7,683 bases of DNA from Acidobacteriota bacterium (GTDB lineage: Bacteria; Acidobacteriota; Terriglobia; Terriglobales; Acidobacteriaceae): the NCBI GenBank assembly GCA_021778875.1, contig JAJYBT010000092.1:1-7683 (forward strand), in the 5' to 3' direction. The position numbers and the translations under genes were made by a program. Of this stretch, positions 6,026 through 7,683 are shown one piece after another. Below the pieces are notes generated by a model. It searched no databases and was not told where the DNA came from. It saw only the letters and a program-made list of their open reading frames with translations. Within the stretch, counting starts at the first letter, position 1; each line of letters begins with the position of its first letter.

Positions 6026-7683
6026 CTAGAACCGGAACAGGTGATTGATCTTCATGTAGAAGATGCGCTGGTCGTTCAGCAGGGAAGAGTTGGTACGGGG
6101 CAGGATGGGGTCAACCGTATTGCACGTGCCGCCTGCGCCGCGCGTGCACAGGTCGGAGTTCAGGTTGGTGTAGTCCGTGGTATAGCCCAGGTAGAACGCC
6201 GTGCCGGGATGCAGCAGATAGGTGAGCAGCACGTTGCCGTAGACGTCGCGATTGTTGGCCAGGCTGGTGTAGGTGTTGTTCGGCAGCGTAGCCAGGTACT
6301 CGCCGATGAAGTTCAGGGACCATGCCTTGTCCATCTGCAGATTCCACCGGGCCACCAACTGGTGGTTGTCATAGGCCACGTTGCCGGTGGAGGGGTCGGT
6401 AAAGCGATCGAACTCGTAGGAGCTGAACAGGTCCAGCGGCTGAACCGGCTTCAGTTCCAGGTTCAGGTGGTTCGATGCCACGTCAATCGGCGACGGGCCC
6501 TCGCCACTGACCGGCGCAAAGTTGATGACCTGACCGGCATATCCGGAGAGGCTGAGCGAGAGGGAGGGATCCGGCGACGTGTACAGGCTGGCTCCGGCAA
6601 GGTGGCTGTGGTACTCCACATTGCCCGGCAGCGTCGAGTAGTCGCTGGGCCGCAGCCGGTCCTGTCCAAGGTCTGCCCAGAAGGAAAGGCTGGTGCGGTG
6701 CTTGAAGTTGAAGCTGTACGAAGGATTGAAGTAGAAGTCCAGCGGCAGCGATGTGTGGTCCCAGAGCCGCTCCATATAAATGCCGAACCCATGCGAGAGC
6801 AGCGGACCGTGCGCGGGGCGGAAGGTATAGGCGAAGCGTCCGCGGGGGGCGCGCACGTCGGGACGCGTAAAGAAGCCCGTCTGCGTCTGGTAGCCGGCCG
6901 CCGTGTCGCCGTAGCTGAACCAGAATGAGCTATGCAGATCGGCATAGCTTACGCTCTGCCTCCAGGCCTGCCCACTGTGCCACGCGTTCCCTGTGTCGAA
7001 TGTCTCCGATGTGACTCCCTGGCCTGCGATGGTCCAACGCTCGGCCAGCCGCACACGATAATCCACGCCGCCATTGCGGTTGAAGGAGTTCAGATACTCG
7101 TGGTCGGCAAAGATCACGCCCACGTTGGACTGGCTGCCGATGTCGCGGTTGACGCGGGCAACGTAGAAATGCGAGCGCGATCCGTAGCCTGCCGTGCCGG
7201 GAGGAACCTGCAGGCCGGGGTTGCGATCGTCCACGCTGAGCAGGCCCAGGGCGTAGTCGCCCACTTTGCCCGTCAGCCGCTGGCCAAACTGCGGCATCAC
7301 GATGTTGGGCGTGTAGTAGAGATTTACCGGCGTTTGAAAGTAGCTGGCATTCTCAATGAAAAAGGGCCGCAGCTCCGGGTAGTAATACTGGAAGCGCTGA
7401 TTGGGCGGCGCGGGATTGTTGATGCCAATCTGGCTGAAGTCCGGGTTGAAGGTCATGTCGAGCACAAGGCTGTTATGCAGCACGGCCTTGGTGTCCAACC
7501 CCGTGTATCCCTGCAGTTTCTTATCGTTGAAGAAAGGATTGACCGGGTTCACGGTGTTCAGCTGCCGGTAGTTGTGGGCCAGTCCGTAGGGCTCAAACTG
7601 CCAGTTCCTGCCACGCTCGATGTTCTGGAAGCCCTGTGCCTCCGCCTCCTGCGTGAGCTGCCCGGCCACCTCGTGCTTCACCT
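6026..7683 (-). CDS. DUF5916 family outer-membrane beta-barrel protein, C-terminal part (5' end beyond window)
   Basis: The frame is open to the right edge and no start is visible (the first in-frame candidate, GTG at 7681, is at the very edge), so the gene is cut. About 551 C-terminal residues are seen. Counting from 7681, residues 79-118 carry the best-conserved DUF5916 block: NPDFSQIG, then NQRFQYYYPELRPFFIENAS and YFQTP, followed by YYTPNI and the GQRLTGKVGDYALG strand. The rest is a long series of aromatic/Gly-rich alternating strands and turns (for example YRVRLAERWTIAGQG, FWFSYGD, FYFNPSYSFNFKHR). It ends HLFRF, with the terminal Phe of outer-membrane barrels. Full members normally begin with a signal peptide and a carbohydrate-binding-like (CBM9-type) domain, which would lie outside. 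Two cysteines in DLCTRGAGGTCN near the C-terminus could form a loop disulfide. Molecular function is unknown; a role in surface glycan or substrate handling is inference. Confidence 0.85.
   Translation of the reverse strand, partial: VKHEVAGQLTQEAEAQGFQNIERGRNWQFEPYGLAHNYRQLNTVNPVNPFFNDKKLQGYTGLDTKAVLHNSLVLDMTFNPDFSQIGINNPAPPNQRFQYYYPELRPFFIENASYFQTPVNLYYTPNIVMPQFGQRLTGKVGDYALGLLSVDDRNPGLQVPPGTAGYGSRSHFYVARVNRDIGSQSNVGVIFADHEYLNSFNRNGGVDYRVRLAERWTIAGQGVTSETFDTGNAWHSGQAWRQSVSYADLHSSFWFSYGDTAAGYQTQTGFFTRPDVRAPRGRFAYTFRPAHGPLLSHGFGIYMERLWDHTSLPLDFYFNPSYSFNFKHRTSLSFWADLGQDRLRPSDYSTLPGNVEYHSHLAGASLYTSPDPSLSLSLSGYAGQVINFAPVSGEGPSPIDVASNHLNLELKPVQPLDLFSSYEFDRFTDPSTGNVAYDNHQLVARWNLQMDKAWSLNFIGEYLATLPNNTYTSLANNRDVYGNVLLTYLLHPGTAFYLGYTTDYTNLNSDLCTRGAGGTCNTVDPILPRTNSSLLNDQRIFYMKINHLFRF

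Noticed and set aside
4842..6928. Two overlapping plus-strand open frames opposite the epimerase and DUF5916 genes
   Set aside because: Mirror frames of genes with signal peptides and conserved motifs. No domain or convincing start signal was seen.
1..7683. tRNA/rRNA genes, insertion sequences, CRISPR arrays, phage genes or a new defence system
   Set aside because: No cloverleaf-like sequence, transposase motif, terminal repeats or regularly spaced repeats were seen by eye. The gene set is housekeeping plus envelope proteins.

Overview
The window is high-GC bacterial DNA from a Gram-negative organism. Three proteins end in the aromatic C-terminus or barrel-type sequence of outer-membrane proteins, or carry Sec-type signal peptides. 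My best guess is Acidobacteriota (Terriglobia). This rests on the combination of a DUF5916 barrel, exported sugar enzymes and a small outer-membrane barrel beside tig-clpP-clpX, and is an inference from gene content rather than a phylogeny.

Layout. Positions 1-2195 hold a minus-strand proteostasis operon in the classical order tig (trigger factor), clpP, then the first 17 codons of clpX, cut by the left window edge. A good sigma70-type promoter (TTGACC-17-TACCAT) lies in the 175-nt gap upstream of tig. Still on the minus strand and upstream come a small Cys-rich CPCC protein (2371-2673) and a small exported outer-membrane beta-barrel protein (2705-3247). These two are only 31 nt apart and probably co-transcribed. 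A 152-nt divergent intergenic region separates the barrel gene from a plus-strand gene for an exported Gfo/Idh/MocA oxidoreductase (3400-4548). That gene converges on an exported aldose 1-epimerase-like gene (minus, 4632-5792), with a strong hairpin terminator in the 83-nt gap. Positions 6026-7683 hold the C-terminal 551-552 residues of a DUF5916 outer-membrane protein (minus). Its 5' part lies beyond the right edge.

How the parts may work together. Tig, ClpP and ClpX fold nascent chains and degrade substrates. The right-hand half looks like envelope sugar handling: an exported mutarotase-type enzyme, an exported NAD(P)-type oxidoreductase and a large barrel whose family usually carries an N-terminal carbohydrate-binding-like domain. 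A functional link between these three is only an inference from proximity; their orientations show that they are not one operon.

The most unusual point is the trigger factor. It starts at a TTG with a well-placed Shine-Dalgarno and carries an N-terminal extension of about 40 residues with ten histidines in twenty positions, ahead of the ribosome-binding domain. No mobile element, CRISPR array, tRNA or rRNA was seen. I found no convincing new multi-gene system in the window.
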